From Paraburkholderia bonniea (GTDB lineage Bacteria; Pseudomonadota; Gammaproteobacteria; Burkholderiales; Burkholderiaceae), in contig NZ_QPEQ01000001.1 in NCBI RefSeq assembly GCF_009455625.1, positions 1,674,001 through 1,738,000 on the forward strand: a stretch of 64,000 bases of DNA. The letters are read 5' to 3'. Every line of letters starts with the position of its first letter. Within the stretch, counting starts at the first letter, position 1. The position numbers and the translations under genes are program-made. Below are positions 27,823 to 37,915 of the stretch, piece by piece. A model generated the notes under the pieces. That model was given only the letters and a program-made list of their open reading frames with translations, was not told the origin of the DNA and searched no databases.

Positions 27823-29271
27823 GTGTCTCGTTCTTCTCCGTACCGCTATCGTTTAACCAGAAAAAAACAAGCCGCTACCAGGCAAGCGCCTCCCGTCGAC
27901 CAGATTGCACCCATTATTCAAATTGATTCGCTTGATATGGAGGCGCGTGGTGTCGGCCGGACGCGCAACGAGGATGGCACGCCAGGCAAGGTGATCTTCG
28001 TTGAGGGTGCGTTGCCGGGCGAACGCGTGAGTTATTCCAGCTATCGCCGGAAAGCTGCATTCGAGCAGGCCGAAGTGGCCGCTGTCATGCGTGCAAGTGT
28101 GATGCGCACTCAGCCGGGCTGTCCGTTTTTCGGCAAGTGTGGCGGGTGTTCGATGCAGCATCTGGAGGTGCGCGCGCAAGTCGCTGTCAAGCAACGCGTG
28201 CTCGAAGACAGTCTGGCTCACCTCTCACATTTGCGTGCTGATACGCTCTTCCGGCCGATTCATGGCCCTTCCTGGGGCTACCGTTACCGGGCGCGATTAT
28301 CGGTGCGTCATGTCGCTAGCCGGGGTGGGGTGCTGGTGGGGTTTCGTGAGCGCAAAAGCAATTACGTCGTGGACATGACAAGCTGCGCGGTGTTGCCGCC
28401 CCATGTCTCAGCGCTGCTGCTGCCGTTGCGTGCGCTGGTTGGTCAGTTGTCGATTCACGACCAGGTGCCGCAAATTGAAGTGGCGGTTGGCGCATCGGTG
28501 ACGGCGTTGGTGTTGCGCATTCTTAAGCCGTTGAAGGCGGCCGACGAACAAATTTTGCGGGCTTTTGCCGACCAGCATGCAGTGCAGTTCTGGCTTCAGC
28601 CGGGCGAACCGGAATCCGTTGCCCCGTTTTATCCCGTTGCTGCGCGGCTTGATTACACGCTGCCGGAATTTAATATCCGCATGCCGTTCAAGCCGACCGA
28701 TTTCACTCAGGTAAATCACGCGATCAACCGTGTTCTGGTCGGACGTGCGTTGCGTCTGCTTGCCCCGCAGCGTACCGATCGGGTGCTCGATCTTTTTTGC
28801 GGGATTGGCAACTTCACGTTGCCGCTGGCGCGTTTGGCGCACGAGGTGATGGGAATCGAGGGGAGTGAGGCATTAGCGGCGAGGGCGCTTGAAAATGCGC
28901 GGCTCAACGATGTCGCGGATCACACCACATTTGCCTGTCGCAATCTCTTTGAGATCAGCGCGGATGATCTGCGTGCATTAGGTGCGTTCGACAAATTCCT
29001 GATTGATCCGCCACGCGAAGGGGCATTTGCCGTAGTCAAAGCGTTGTCAGAGATCGCATCCAGTGGTGTGGGGACATTGCCTGCACGCATTGTCTATGTT
29101 TCGTGCAATCCGGCAACGCTTGCCCGCGATGCCGGGGTGCTAGTGCATGAGGCAGGCTATCGGTTGAAAGGCGCTGGAATGGTGAACATGTTTCCGCATA
29201 CTTCGCATGTCGAATCCATTGCGCTGTTTGAGCGGGATGAGCGAGAGCCAGCGAGTGGTGATGATGAGTAA
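27823..29271 (+). CDS. rlmD: 23S rRNA (uracil(1939)-C5)-methyltransferase RlmD
   Basis: 482 residues with a GTG start. An N-terminal TRAM domain ([19 protein letters not shown]..) precedes the 4Fe-4S cysteines in [14 protein letters not shown], the SAM loop [16 protein letters not shown] and the catalytic motif [13 protein letters not shown]. The TRAM-cysteine cluster combination separates RlmD from TrmA. It methylates U1939 of 23S rRNA. A terminator follows immediately. Confidence 0.93.
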   Translation: MSRSSPYRYRLTRKKQAATRQAPPVDQIAPIIQIDSLDMEARGVGRTRNEDGTPGKVIFVEGALPGERVSYSSYRRKAAFEQAEVAAVMRASVMRTQPGCPFFGKCGGCSMQHLEVRAQVAVKQRVLEDSLAHLSHLRADTLFRPIHGPSWGYRYRARLSVRHVASRGGVLVGFRERKSNYVVDMTSCAVLPPHVSALLLPLRALVGQLSIHDQVPQIEVAVGASVTALVLRILKPLKAADEQILRAFADQHAVQFWLQPGEPESVAPFYPVAARLDYTLPEFNIRMPFKPTDFTQVNHAINRVLVGRALRLLAPQRTDRVLDLFCGIGNFTLPLARLAHEVMGIEGSEALAARALENARLNDVADHTTFACRNLFEISADDLRALGAFDKFLIDPPREGAFAVVKALSEIASSGVGTLPARIVYVSCNPATLARDAGVLVHEAGYRLKGAGMVNMFPHTSHVESIALFERDEREPASGDDE

Positions 29272-29292
29272 ATTTGATTAGCTGCTAGAAAC

Positions 29293-29322
29293 AAAAATGC
29301 CACGGGATGCCGTGGCGTTTTT
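29293..29322. terminator. Bidirectional terminator between rlmD and bamD
   Basis: GCCACGG (29299-29305), a 4-base loop and CCGTGGC (29310-29316), flanked by AAAAA before and a TTTTT tract after. The two flanking genes converge on it. Confidence 0.85.
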
Positions 29323-29372
29323 GCTCTGTGGGGATGGAAAGCTCCGTTACCGGAGCGTCCCGGGTAATTCAA

Positions 29373-30215
29373 TTAGAACTGCCACCATGCCTTGGCTTTG
29401 CCGGGCCGTGGCTTGCCTGTCACGTAAGGGCTGTCCGGGAACGTACCGGCTAGCACTCGCTGGGTGTCGTTGGCCAGCTCTGGCTGATTCAGCTTCTGGT
29501 ACGACAGCATCATGATATGCAGTGCATCTTCGATTGCTGGGGTGTTTTTGTATTGGCTAATGGCCAGTTGCGCGCGGTTGACCGCTGCGACATAAGCACC
29601 GCGCCGGTAGTAATAATCAGCAGCGTGGACTTCATGCGATGCCAGTGCATTGACGATATAACGCATGCGCTGAGCAGCGTCGGCGGCATATTTGCTGTTC
29701 GGATAATGGTCGACGACAACCTTGAACGCATCGTAAGACTCGCGCAGCGACTTGGGATCACGTTCGCTCATGTCCTGACCCGAGAAGCGGCCGAACAAAC
29801 CCAGATCGTCGTTGAAGTGAATCATCCCTTTGAGGTAATACGCATAAGCGATATCTGGGTGATCCGGGTGCAACTGGATGAAGCGGTCGACGGCTTGATC
29901 GGCGGCCGCTGGTTCGTTGTCTTTCCAGTTACAGTACGCGACGTTGATTTGCGCCTGCTGTGCGAAATGGCCGAACGGGTCGCGTCCTTCGAGCATTTCG
30001 AAGTACTTCGCACATTTGCCGTAATCATTGCCGGAGAGCGCGTCTTGCGCCTCCGTATATAATTTGTTGTTGTTCCAGGTGGCCGTTTCGTCGGTTTTTT
30101 CTGGCAGGCCGTGACAGGCGGCCACAGCAGCAACGGCGATGGCATATGCAATATATCTGGCCACGTTTTTAGCCGTCGTCCGGGCAGTATTCGTAATGAT
30201 GTTCAAGGCTCGCAT
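29373..30215 (-). CDS. bamD: Outer membrane assembly lipoprotein BamD
   Basis: 280 residues. The signal peptide ends at a lipobox AVAAC, lipidated Cys ~34. Tetratricopeptide-like helices follow, with [20 protein letters not shown] and the [21 protein letters not shown] motif typical of BamD/ComL. BamD is an essential part of the BAM complex that folds beta-barrels into the outer membrane, on which the TpsB of this window would depend. ATG 30215 is taken as start; the longer frame adds 17 unrelated residues. It is divergent from rluD with 38 bases between starts. Confidence 0.95.
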   Translation of the reverse strand: MRALNIITNTARTTAKNVARYIAYAIAVAAVAACHGLPEKTDETATWNNNKLYTEAQDALSGNDYGKCAKYFEMLEGRDPFGHFAQQAQINVAYCNWKDNEPAAADQAVDRFIQLHPDHPDIAYAYYLKGMIHFNDDLGLFGRFSGQDMSERDPKSLRESYDAFKVVVDHYPNSKYAADAAQRMRYIVNALASHEVHAADYYYRRGAYVAAVNRAQLAISQYKNTPAIEDALHIMMLSYQKLNQPELANDTQRVLAGTFPDSPYVTGKPRPGKAKAWWQF

Positions 30216-30253
30216 TTTCCAGTTCGGCTGTATGTCCAGGTGACCCAGACTCA

Positions 30254-31453
30254 ATGACCCGCTCAAAAAATCCGGTTACCGTTGCCGGTACCCGGAATAG
30301 CTCCAAAGATTATAGCCCAAGCGCTGGCTCCGCCAGCTCGCAAACCACTGATCCCTCCGTCACCGCGATGGCTACATCGCTCAACGCGACGTCCCAGCCA
30401 GTTGGTGACGATCCACCACGGATTGTCGTGGTCCCGCCAGAGCTCGCTGGTGAGCGGCTCGACAAGGTGCTCGCCAAAGTCTTTCCTGAATTTTCCCGCA
30501 ACCGCTTGCAAAGCTGGATTGAAGCTCAGCGTGTGCTGCTTGATGGTGTGCCGGCGAAGATTCGCCAGCCAGTGCCGCTGGGTGCCACGCTCGAACTCAA
30601 CGCTGATCTGCTGCCTGAACAACTTGCCTTCACACCGGAACCCGTTGAGCTTTCCGTGATTTACGAAGACGACACGCTGCTGGTGATCAACAAGCCTGCC
30701 GGGCTGGTCGTGCATCCGGCGGCGGGTAACTGGAGCGGCACGGTGCTCAATGGCTTGCTGCATCGCTATGGTGCTGCCGCTGCGGGTTTGCCGCGCGCTG
30801 GCATTGTGCACCGGCTTGACAAGGAGACTTCGGGGTTAATGGTGGTGGCGCGCACGCTCGCCGCACAGACTGATCTCGTGCGTCAGTTGCAGGCGCGCAC
30901 GGTGAAGCGTCGCTATCTTGCGCTGGTCTGGGGCAACATGCCGCTGAGTGGCACGGTTGATGCCCCGATCGGCCGTGATCCGCGTGAGCGTACCCGCATG
31001 GCTGTCGTGACGAGTGCGGCTGGCAAAGCGGCCCGTACGCATTTTCAACGGATTGACTCAGCGATCTGGGAGCGCCAGCCGGTGTCGGCGATTCATTGCG
31101 ATCTGGACACTGGGCGCACGCATCAGATTCGGGTGCATTGTGCGCATATCGGTCATCCGCTGCTGGGCGATCCGGTATATGGCCATGCCCGTGGCCGGCG
31201 TTCCGTGATGCCACTGCCGGACGGCTTTGCCCGTCAGGCGTTGCATGCATGGCGGCTTGGGCTGATTCATCCGCGCACGGGACGCGCGCTGCACTGGCGT
31301 GCCGAAGTGCCAGACGATATGGCCACGCTTGCTGCTGCATTGGGGTTGGGCCGGGATGATTCTGACGAGTTCGACATGGCGTTCGACGATACGGGCGAGA
31401 ACGACGAAGTTGCTTTTGATGAGGCGTTCGACGCTGAGGATGACGAGGTATGA
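30254..31453 (+). CDS. rluD: 23S rRNA pseudouridine synthase RluD
   Basis: 399 residues. A disordered Ser/Thr-rich leader (1-55), then an S4 RNA-binding domain ([20 protein letters not shown]), the catalytic domain with Asp ~189 in [12 protein letters not shown] and the RTHQIRVH motif. The C-terminal 25 residues are strongly acidic. RluD makes the pseudouridines of 23S helix 69. An internal ATG at 30368 would remove most of the leader and is an alternative start. The last codons overlap pgeF by four bases. Confidence 0.92.
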   Translation: MTRSKNPVTVAGTRNSSKDYSPSAGSASSQTTDPSVTAMATSLNATSQPVGDDPPRIVVVPPELAGERLDKVLAKVFPEFSRNRLQSWIEAQRVLLDGVPAKIRQPVPLGATLELNADLLPEQLAFTPEPVELSVIYEDDTLLVINKPAGLVVHPAAGNWSGTVLNGLLHRYGAAAAGLPRAGIVHRLDKETSGLMVVARTLAAQTDLVRQLQARTVKRRYLALVWGNMPLSGTVDAPIGRDPRERTRMAVVTSAAGKAARTHFQRIDSAIWERQPVSAIHCDLDTGRTHQIRVHCAHIGHPLLGDPVYGHARGRRSVMPLPDGFARQALHAWRLGLIHPRTGRALHWRAEVPDDMATLAAALGLGRDDSDEFDMAFDDTGENDEVAFDEAFDAEDDEV

Positions 31454-32286
31454 ACGAACTTGAGCTCACGTCAGCGGATTGGCTTGAGCCGTCGTGGCTG
31501 GTCGTACCACATGTGCATGCGCTGGTGACGACGCGCTCAGGTGGCGTCAGTCTGCCGCCGTATGGCCGCTGGCAGGACGGTATGGCGTTGCCAGGCGGGT
31601 TGAATCTGGGTTTGCGTTCAGGTGATGACCCAGCTCATGTCGCAACCAATCGCGCACGGCTTCAGGCGTCGCTCGGCGGGCACAAGGTGGCGTGGCTGGA
31701 TCAGGTGCATGGCGCGCAGATCGTGCGCGCTGAAGATGCACTGGAGCCGCTTGACCAGGGCGGTGCGCTGTTGCAAGCCGATGCGAGTGTGACCGCTCAG
31801 CGAGGCCTCGTGTGCGCTGTGCTGGTGGCCGACTGCATGCCAGTGCTGCTGTGCGATGCGGCTGGGCGCGCCGTAGGTGCTGCCCATGCTGGCTGGCGCG
31901 GTTTGGCAGCAGGAATTGTCGAGCAGACCGCGCAGCGGGTGGCGGCATTAGCGGGGACGCCGATGGAGACGCTGCATGCGTATCTCGGGCCATCGATTGG
32001 CCCGAGCGTATTTGAGGTGGGGGCAGAGGTGCGCGAGGTGTTCCTGGACCGTGCCGGTGAGGCGCAGCGCGCGGCGACTGCACGGGCTTTTGTCGCGCAT
32101 CCGGAAACACCGGGCAAGTACTTCGCCAGCCTGCCTGCACTAGCACGTCTGCGCCTGGTGCGCGCGGGTGTGACGCAGATCGCTGGCGGCGAGCACTGTA
32201 CGGTAACGGAGCAGGAGCGTTTCTACTCGTATCGACGTGATCAGGTGACGGGCCGGATGGCTGCGCTAATCTGGCTTGCTGACTAA
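31450..32286 (+). CDS. pgeF: Peptidoglycan editing factor PgeF (YfiH, multicopper-oxidase-like)
   Basis: 278 residues of the YfiH/DUF152 fold with metal ligands H87 (DQVHGAQIV), C129 (ADCMPVL) and H146 (AHAGWRG). PgeF removes misincorporated serine-containing precursors from the peptidoglycan pathway; related proteins show purine nucleosidase or polyphenol oxidase activity. It is translationally coupled to rluD (ATGA overlap), the same pairing seen in many proteobacteria. Confidence 0.92.
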   Translation: MNELELTSADWLEPSWLVVPHVHALVTTRSGGVSLPPYGRWQDGMALPGGLNLGLRSGDDPAHVATNRARLQASLGGHKVAWLDQVHGAQIVRAEDALEPLDQGGALLQADASVTAQRGLVCAVLVADCMPVLLCDAAGRAVGAAHAGWRGLAAGIVEQTAQRVAALAGTPMETLHAYLGPSIGPSVFEVGAEVREVFLDRAGEAQRAATARAFVAHPETPGKYFASLPALARLRLVRAGVTQIAGGEHCTVTEQERFYSYRRDQVTGRMAALIWLAD

Positions 32287-32595
32287 ACAGCACTTCAGCA
32301 GAGTTTAAGCGGCACTTGAGCGACATCGACTCAAGTAATACCTAAGCGGCGCAAGTAATTACATTAAGCATTCGGTCAAGCTAAGGGCGGATGCAAACCG
32401 GCAGAAATCTGAAAGCTGACGCAAGCCGTTTGCTGCTGCGCTGACGACTTCTGATGCCTTGTGCATCAAGCGTTTTAGACCATTTGCACCCTGCGTGCGC
32501 TCATTTTTAGCCTCATGTTCAATCTGCGTTTGAAAGACATGGGGGAAAACGATAGTTAAAAAAATATCGCACTGCGGCAAAATCCGCAGCAAGCA
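32287..32595. other. Intergenic stretch upstream of the PHB cluster
   Basis: About 310 bases with no supported gene. It ends in a -35-like hexamer assigned to phaC; nothing else is recognised. Confidence 0.4.
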
Positions 32596-32625
32596 TTGAC
32601 ACGCCTTATGACGGAGCGCAAAAAT
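32596..32625 (+). promoter_or_regulatory. Candidate phaC promoter
   Basis: A perfect TTGACA (32596-32601) is followed after 18 bases by AAAAAT (32620-32625), a partial -10 match. The TTG of this -35 is also the first codon of the longest phaC frame, which argues that translation begins further down. Confidence 0.45.
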
Positions 32626-32748
32626 GAGCGTTCCCTCGATTTCGAACAGGGCGTCACGAGGCGGAAAAAGAGGCGGCAAGCTCTCATTCTCGTGCGCAGA
32701 ATACCTGCCCTCAAATCGTCCGCAAGGACTCACCGGTCACCAGCAGGC

Positions 32749-34632
32749 ATGGTCGCATCATCTCGTTCTCCCGCTTCTTCCAGCACTGATCATTCATCGA
32801 CGACTTCCTCCCAGCAGCAAACTGGAGCGGCCTCGCCAATGCAGTTGTGGCTTGAGGCATGCCAGGCTTGCTGGCGCGCCATGGCGTCGCCGACGGTGTC
32901 TGAGAGCGCATCCAGCGCACAGTCCACCGTGCCGTTGATGCCCGGTCTCGCCCAGATGGCCGCCGCGATGGGGCCGCTCGCCACGTTGCTGGCGCAAGTG
33001 CCCGGACAAGCATTTGTGCCGCAGCAACCGGGCACCGCGGCTATTCCAGCCGCGCGTTTGCAACAACTGCAGGCGGACTATTCACGCGAAGTGCAGCAAC
33101 TGCTGCAGCAGGCCGCAGAAAAAACCCCCGTGATTCCCGAGTTAAAAGACCGGCGGTTTAGCGCACAAGCATGGAGCGCTGCTCCGGCACATGCGTTTTC
33201 CGCTGCATGGTATTTGCTGAACACGCGTTATATGCAGGAGCTGGCCGATGCGCTTGAGCTCGAGCCTAAAGTGCGCGAGCGTATTCGTTTCGCGGTACAG
33301 CAATGGAATGCTGCGACTGCTCCAAGCAACTTCTTTGCGTTTAATCCCGAGGCGCAGAAGGCCTTGCTCGACAGCCAGGGTGAAAGCCTGCGTCAGGGCA
33401 TGATGAATCTGCTAGCTGATTTGAAGCGCGGCAAGATTTCACAAACTGACGAAACCAGTTTTGTCGTCGGGAAAAATCTTGCCAATACGTCCGGCTCAGT
33501 AGTGTTTGAAAACGACCTGATCCAGTTGATCCAGTACACGCCGCGCACCGCGACCGTGCGTGAGCGGCCGTTGCTGATTGTGCCGCCCTGTATCAACAAG
33601 TTCTACATCCTTGATTTGCAGCCGGAAAACTCGCTGGTCGCGCATGCGCTTGATGCCGGACACCAGGTGTATCTGATCTCGTGGCGTAACGCGGACGCCT
33701 CGATTGCCCATAAAAACTGGGATGACTATGTCGGCGAAGGCGTACTGACAGCGCTAGATACCGTGCGGCAGATCAGCGGGCGCGAGCAGGTCAATACACT
33801 GGGGTTTTGTGTTGGCGGCACGCTGCTGGCGACTGCGCTCGCCGTTGCCGCAGCACGTGGTGAACATCCGGCCGCATCCATGACCTTGCTCACCGCGATG
33901 CTCGATTTTTCCGATACGGGTGTGCTCGATGTATTCGTCAACGAAGCACACGTGCAAATGCGTGAGCGCAGCATTGGCGGTAAAGAGGGGGGGCAGCCTG
34001 GCTTGATGCGAGGCATCGAGTTTGCCAATACGTTTTCGTTCTTGCGGCCCAACGACCTGGTATGGAATTACGTTGTCGACAACTATCTGAAGGGCCGGGC
34101 ACCCGCTCCGTTTGACCTGCTGTACTGGAACAGCGATTCCACCAGCCTGCCAGGGCCAATGTTCGTCTGGTACCTGCGCAATACCTACCTCGAAAACCGT
34201 TTGCGTGAACCGGGGGCACTGACTGTATGCGGCGAACAGGTTGATTTGTCGCGCATTGATGTCCCGACTTTCATCTACGGGTCACGTGACGACCATATCG
34301 TTCCATGGCATACCGCGTATGCTTCAGCGCCTTTGCTGAGCGGGCCGCTCAAGTTCGTGCTGGGTGCGTCCGGGCATATCGCCGGGGTGATTAATCCGCC
34401 CGCGAAGAATAAACGTAATTACTGGACGCTCGAAGGTACGCCACGGCACTTGCCTGATACGGCCGAGGCCTGGCTTGAACAGGCGGTGTCCGTGCCCGGA
34501 AGCTGGTGGCCTGAGTGGACCAACTGGCTGGAGCAATACGGTGGGAAAAAAGTGAAGCCCAAAGCGGCGGGATCGGCACAGTATCCGGTCATCGAACCTG
34601 CACCTGGGCGCTATGTTCAGCAGCGTGACTGA
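32749..34632 (+). CDS. phaC: Class I poly(3-hydroxyalkanoate) synthase
   Basis: About 627 residues. The lipase-like box GFCVGG holds the catalytic Cys (~354), with Asp in YGSRDDHIVPW and His in GASGHIAGVINPP completing the triad. Long blocks (NTFSFLRPNDLVWNYVVDNY, PPCINKFYILDLQPE) are nearly the same as in Cupriavidus necator PhaC. It polymerises (R)-3-hydroxyacyl-CoA onto intracellular granules. The N-terminal ~80 residues are Ser/Gln-rich and poorly conserved, so the start is uncertain: ATG 32749 follows AGCAGG, ATG 32839 is possible. It is first in phaC-phaA-phaB-phaR. Confidence 0.93.
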   Translation: MVASSRSPASSSTDHSSTTSSQQQTGAASPMQLWLEACQACWRAMASPTVSESASSAQSTVPLMPGLAQMAAAMGPLATLLAQVPGQAFVPQQPGTAAIPAARLQQLQADYSREVQQLLQQAAEKTPVIPELKDRRFSAQAWSAAPAHAFSAAWYLLNTRYMQELADALELEPKVRERIRFAVQQWNAATAPSNFFAFNPEAQKALLDSQGESLRQGMMNLLADLKRGKISQTDETSFVVGKNLANTSGSVVFENDLIQLIQYTPRTATVRERPLLIVPPCINKFYILDLQPENSLVAHALDAGHQVYLISWRNADASIAHKNWDDYVGEGVLTALDTVRQISGREQVNTLGFCVGGTLLATALAVAAARGEHPAASMTLLTAMLDFSDTGVLDVFVNEAHVQMRERSIGGKEGGQPGLMRGIEFANTFSFLRPNDLVWNYVVDNYLKGRAPAPFDLLYWNSDSTSLPGPMFVWYLRNTYLENRLREPGALTVCGEQVDLSRIDVPTFIYGSRDDHIVPWHTAYASAPLLSGPLKFVLGASGHIAGVINPPAKNKRNYWTLEGTPRHLPDTAEAWLEQAVSVPGSWWPEWTNWLEQYGGKKVKPKAAGSAQYPVIEPAPGRYVQQRD

Positions 34633-34742
34633 AGTGTGGTGTGAGAGCCTGGCTATAGCATGGCGCTGAGCCAGAGACGCACACTGGTTTTTAACGTAAT
34701 GGGCGGCAGAGCGGCTGGCTGCGAGGCCCCAAGGAAATGGCA

Positions 34743-35924
34743 ATGACTGATGTAGTAATCGTATCGGCTGCCCGCACGGCAGTCGGCAAGTTTGGCGGTT
34801 CACTGGCCAAAGTAGCGGCGCCGGATCTGGGTGCCATTGTGGTTCGTGCAGTGCTTGAGCGCGCTGGGCTCAAGCCTGAGCAGGTGAGCGAAGTCATCAT
34901 GGGGCAAGTGCTGACGGCGGGATCGGGCCAGAACCCGGCGCGTCAGGCGCTGATCAAGGCAGGTTTGCCGCAGGCGGTCCCGGGCCTGACGATTAACAAG
35001 GTGTGCGGTTCGGGCCTGAAGGCCGTGATGCTGGCCGCCAATGCGATCATTGCGGGTGACGCAGATGTTGTGATCGCCGGTGGCCAGGAGAACATGAGCG
35101 CTTCACCTCATGTGCTGCCAGGCTCGCGTGACGGCTTTCGCATGGGGGACGCCAAGCTGGTTGACAGCATGATCGTCGATGGCTTGTGGGACGTGTACAA
35201 CCAGTACCACATGGGCGTCACGGCAGAGAACGTGGCAGTTGAATACGGCATCACGCGTGCGCAGCAAGATGCATTTGCCGCGTTGTCGCAAAACAAGGCG
35301 GAAGCCGCGCAAAAAGCGAACCGTTTTGCCGATGAAATCGTGCCGGTTGAAATCGTCCAGCGTAAAGGCGAGCCATTGCGTTTCGCTACAGACGAGTTCA
35401 TCCGGCATGGCGTCACGGCTGAATCACTCGCGGGTTTGAAGCCCGCTTTCGCTAAAGAAGGCACGGTGACCGCAGCCAATGCTTCAGGCCTGAACGATGG
35501 CGCTGCGGCTGTGCTTGTGATGTCGGCGAAGAAAGCTGAGGCGCTGGGCCTCACACCGATGGCCCGCATCAAGGCTTATGCCAGCGCAGGAGTTGATCCA
35601 AAGGTGATGGGCATGGGGCCGGTGCCTGCGTCACGCCGTTGTCTTGAACGCGCGGGCTGGAGCGTGGCAGATCTCGACCTGATGGAAATTAATGAAGCGT
35701 TTGCCGCTCAGGCGTTGGCGGTGCATCAGCAAATGGGCTGGGACACCTCGAAAGTCAACGTGAACGGCGGGGCGATTGCGATTGGCCACCCAATTGGTGC
35801 TTCTGGTTGCCGGATTCTGGTGACATTGCTGCATGAAATGCAAAAGCGCGATGCGAAGCGCGGCCTTGCCTCACTGTGTATTGGTGGCGGGATGGGGGTG
35901 GCGCTGGCGCTGGAGCGGAGTTGA
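34743..35924 (+). CDS. phaA: Acetyl-CoA acetyltransferase (beta-ketothiolase)
   Basis: 393 residues, the length of C. necator PhaA and very similar along its whole course. Acyl-enzyme Cys lies in [11 protein letters not shown] (~88); the His of GHPIGASG (~348) and Cys of LCIGGGMGV (~378) complete the site. It condenses two acetyl-CoA to acetoacetyl-CoA for PHB. AAGGAA at 34731-34736 abuts ATG 34737, so ATG 34743 is the better start. Confidence 0.96.
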   Translation: MTDVVIVSAARTAVGKFGGSLAKVAAPDLGAIVVRAVLERAGLKPEQVSEVIMGQVLTAGSGQNPARQALIKAGLPQAVPGLTINKVCGSGLKAVMLAANAIIAGDADVVIAGGQENMSASPHVLPGSRDGFRMGDAKLVDSMIVDGLWDVYNQYHMGVTAENVAVEYGITRAQQDAFAALSQNKAEAAQKANRFADEIVPVEIVQRKGEPLRFATDEFIRHGVTAESLAGLKPAFAKEGTVTAANASGLNDGAAAVLVMSAKKAEALGLTPMARIKAYASAGVDPKVMGMGPVPASRRCLERAGWSVADLDLMEINEAFAAQALAVHQQMGWDTSKVNVNGGAIAIGHPIGASGCRILVTLLHEMQKRDAKRGLASLCIGGGMGVALALERS

Positions 35925-36080
35925 GCGGGCCTGAAGCAGGCTTGAACAGCCGCACTCCAGACTTAGCGTTCAAACCCGACATGGCGTTTAGCGCGCCAGT
36001 CATGAGACAGATATAAAAGCCATATAGATGAGAGACCGGGTGCCAGTCGGTGCCCCGTATAAACGATAACGGAGTGGTTT

Positions 36081-36821
36081 ATGTCACAGCGAATTGCGTA
36101 TGTCACAGGTGGAATGGGCGGGATTGGCACCAGTATTTGCCAGCGGCTTTATAAGGATGGTTTCAAGGTTGTTGCCGGATGTGGGCCGAATTCGCCGCGC
36201 CGCGTTAAATGGCTGGAAGAGCAACAGGCACTGGGTTTTGATTTCATTGCCTCGGAAGGCAATGTAGGCGACTGGAATTCGACCCGGGATGCTTTCGACA
36301 AGGTCAAGGCCGAAGTCGGTGAAATCGACGTGCTGGTGAATAACGCTGGCATCACACGCGACATCGTGTTCCGCAAGATGACGCACGAAGACTGGACCTC
36401 GGTGATCGACACCAATCTGACCAGTCTGTTCAATGTGACGAAGCAGGTGATCGAAGGCATGGTTGAGCGGGGCTGGGGCCGGGTAATCAGCATTTCGTCG
36501 GTGAATGGGCAAAAAGGCCAGTTCGGACAAACCAATTATTCGACCGCGAAGGCGGGTATCCATGGCTTTACGATGTCGCTGGCGCAGGAGGTTGCAACTA
36601 AAGGCGTCACGGTGAATACGGTTTCGCCTGGCTATATCGGCACGGATATGGTGAAGTCGATTCGCCCTGACGTGCTGGAGAAAATCGTGGCGACCATTCC
36701 GGTTCGCCGTCTGGGGCAACCCGACGAGATCGGCTCGATTGTCGCGTGGCTGGCATCGGATGAATCAGGCTTTGCCACGGGTGCGGACTTTTCGCTGAAC
36801 GGCGGCTTGCATATGGGTTGA
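36081..36821 (+). CDS. phaB: Acetoacetyl-CoA reductase
   Basis: 246-residue short-chain dehydrogenase. Cofactor loop TGGMGGIGTSI, VNNAGITRD, catalytic Ser in ISISSVNGQKGQFGQ, and the Tyr/Lys pair in QTNYSTAKAG. It makes (R)-3-hydroxybutyryl-CoA with NADPH, the PhaC substrate. ATG 36081 has AACGGAG upstream. 156 bases separate it from phaA. Confidence 0.96.
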   Translation: MSQRIAYVTGGMGGIGTSICQRLYKDGFKVVAGCGPNSPRRVKWLEEQQALGFDFIASEGNVGDWNSTRDAFDKVKAEVGEIDVLVNNAGITRDIVFRKMTHEDWTSVIDTNLTSLFNVTKQVIEGMVERGWGRVISISSVNGQKGQFGQTNYSTAKAGIHGFTMSLAQEVATKGVTVNTVSPGYIGTDMVKSIRPDVLEKIVATIPVRRLGQPDEIGSIVAWLASDESGFATGADFSLNGGLHMG

Positions 36822-36940
36822 ACCTGCTATGCCGCTGTGTCTAGCGGCATATACAGGCCTGGATGATCCTGGCTAATTCTGGCTGGACGCCAGCGCTTTC
36901 CCTGTTTCCCAGCTTCCCATGTATTGCAAGTTGATTTCTG

Positions 36941-36999
36941 GCGGCACTCCAGCGCTTCTTAGGTACCTTAAATGCCTGAGGCGCTGGAGCGCCGCTTTT
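36941..36999 (+). terminator. Long hairpin between phaB and phaR
   Basis: GCGGCACTCCAGCGC (36941-36955) pairs with GCGCTGGAGCGCCGC (36981-36995), one A-C mismatch, 25-base loop containing the palindrome AGGTACCT, followed by TTTT. It could end the phaCAB message or act as a regulatory site for phaR, whose start is 31 bases on. Confidence 0.55.
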
Positions 37000-37030
37000 G
37001 CACTCTTACCGGCACATCAAGGCGTATGAC

Positions 37031-37603
37031 ATGACTGCGACCAGAAAGACAGCCGAACGGCTCATCAAGAAATATCCCAACCGGCGCTTGTACGACACGG
37101 AAACCAGCACCTACATCACGCTCTCGGACGTCAAACAACTCGTGCTTGACCAGGAAGTATTCAAGGTTATAGACGCCAAAAGCAATGAGGATCTGACGCG
37201 CAGCATCTTGCTCCAGATCATTCTCGAAGAAGAGAGCGGGGGCTTGCCGATGTTCTCGTCGCCCATGCTCGCGCAGATCATCCGTTTTTATGGTCATGCG
37301 ATGCAGGGCATGATGGGCACTTACCTGGAGAAGAATATCCAGGCGTTCATTGATATCCAGAGCAAGCTGGCGGACCAGTCCAAGGGGTTGAACGAAGGCC
37401 GGCCGATGAATCCTGAAGCCTGGTCGCAATTCATGAACATGCAGGCACCGATGATGCAGGGCATGATGACGAGCTACATCGAACAGTCGAAAAATATGTT
37501 CGTACAGATGCAAGAGCAAATGCAAAGCCAGACCAAGTCGATGTTCGGTGGCTTTCCGTTTCCACCGGGCACGCCATCCAGTTCCGAGCCAGGCAAGAAG
37601 TAA
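37031..37603 (+). CDS. phaR: Polyhydroxyalkanoate synthesis repressor PhaR
   Basis: 190 residues. The N-terminal DNA/PHB-binding domain (RLIKKYPNRRLYDTETSTYI, LSDVKQLV) and the central block QIIRFYGHAMQGMMGTYLEK and MQAPMMQGMMTSYIEQSKN match C. necator PhaR closely. PhaR represses phasin genes and itself, and is released when it binds PHB granules. ATG 37031 is chosen; the longer frame adds 11 residues that fall in the hairpin. Confidence 0.95.
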   Translation: MTATRKTAERLIKKYPNRRLYDTETSTYITLSDVKQLVLDQEVFKVIDAKSNEDLTRSILLQIILEEESGGLPMFSSPMLAQIIRFYGHAMQGMMGTYLEKNIQAFIDIQSKLADQSKGLNEGRPMNPEAWSQFMNMQAPMMQGMMTSYIEQSKNMFVQMQEQMQSQTKSMFGGFPFPPGTPSSSEPGKK

Positions 37604-37915
37604 CCGCCCGCACTGGGCCGCAGCTCAAACAGTTCCAATAATTCAAACAGTCAAAAAGCTCGCACGAGATGAGCCGGCCGGATGAGGCGCTGATGATTGC
37701 GGCGGATATGCGCTGCGAAAACCTGATTCACGCTACGGCAGTGGCCAGGCTGAGCTGAGCCCTGAGCCCTGAGCCGAACGAGCCGAACCGTATCACCCCC
37801 CGAGCCAACCCGATAGAGATCGACCTAATCCATGCTTCATCCATCTCCTGCCTGGCATGACGCAATGCGTTACGTGCCAGCGCTTGTTTCCGCATGAGTC
37901 ACCTATGAACCACCT
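37604..37915. other. Intergenic stretch between phaR and dusC
   Basis: 312 bases without a supported gene. It contains short GAGCC-rich direct repeats around 37752-37785 but no clear terminator or promoter. Confidence 0.4.
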
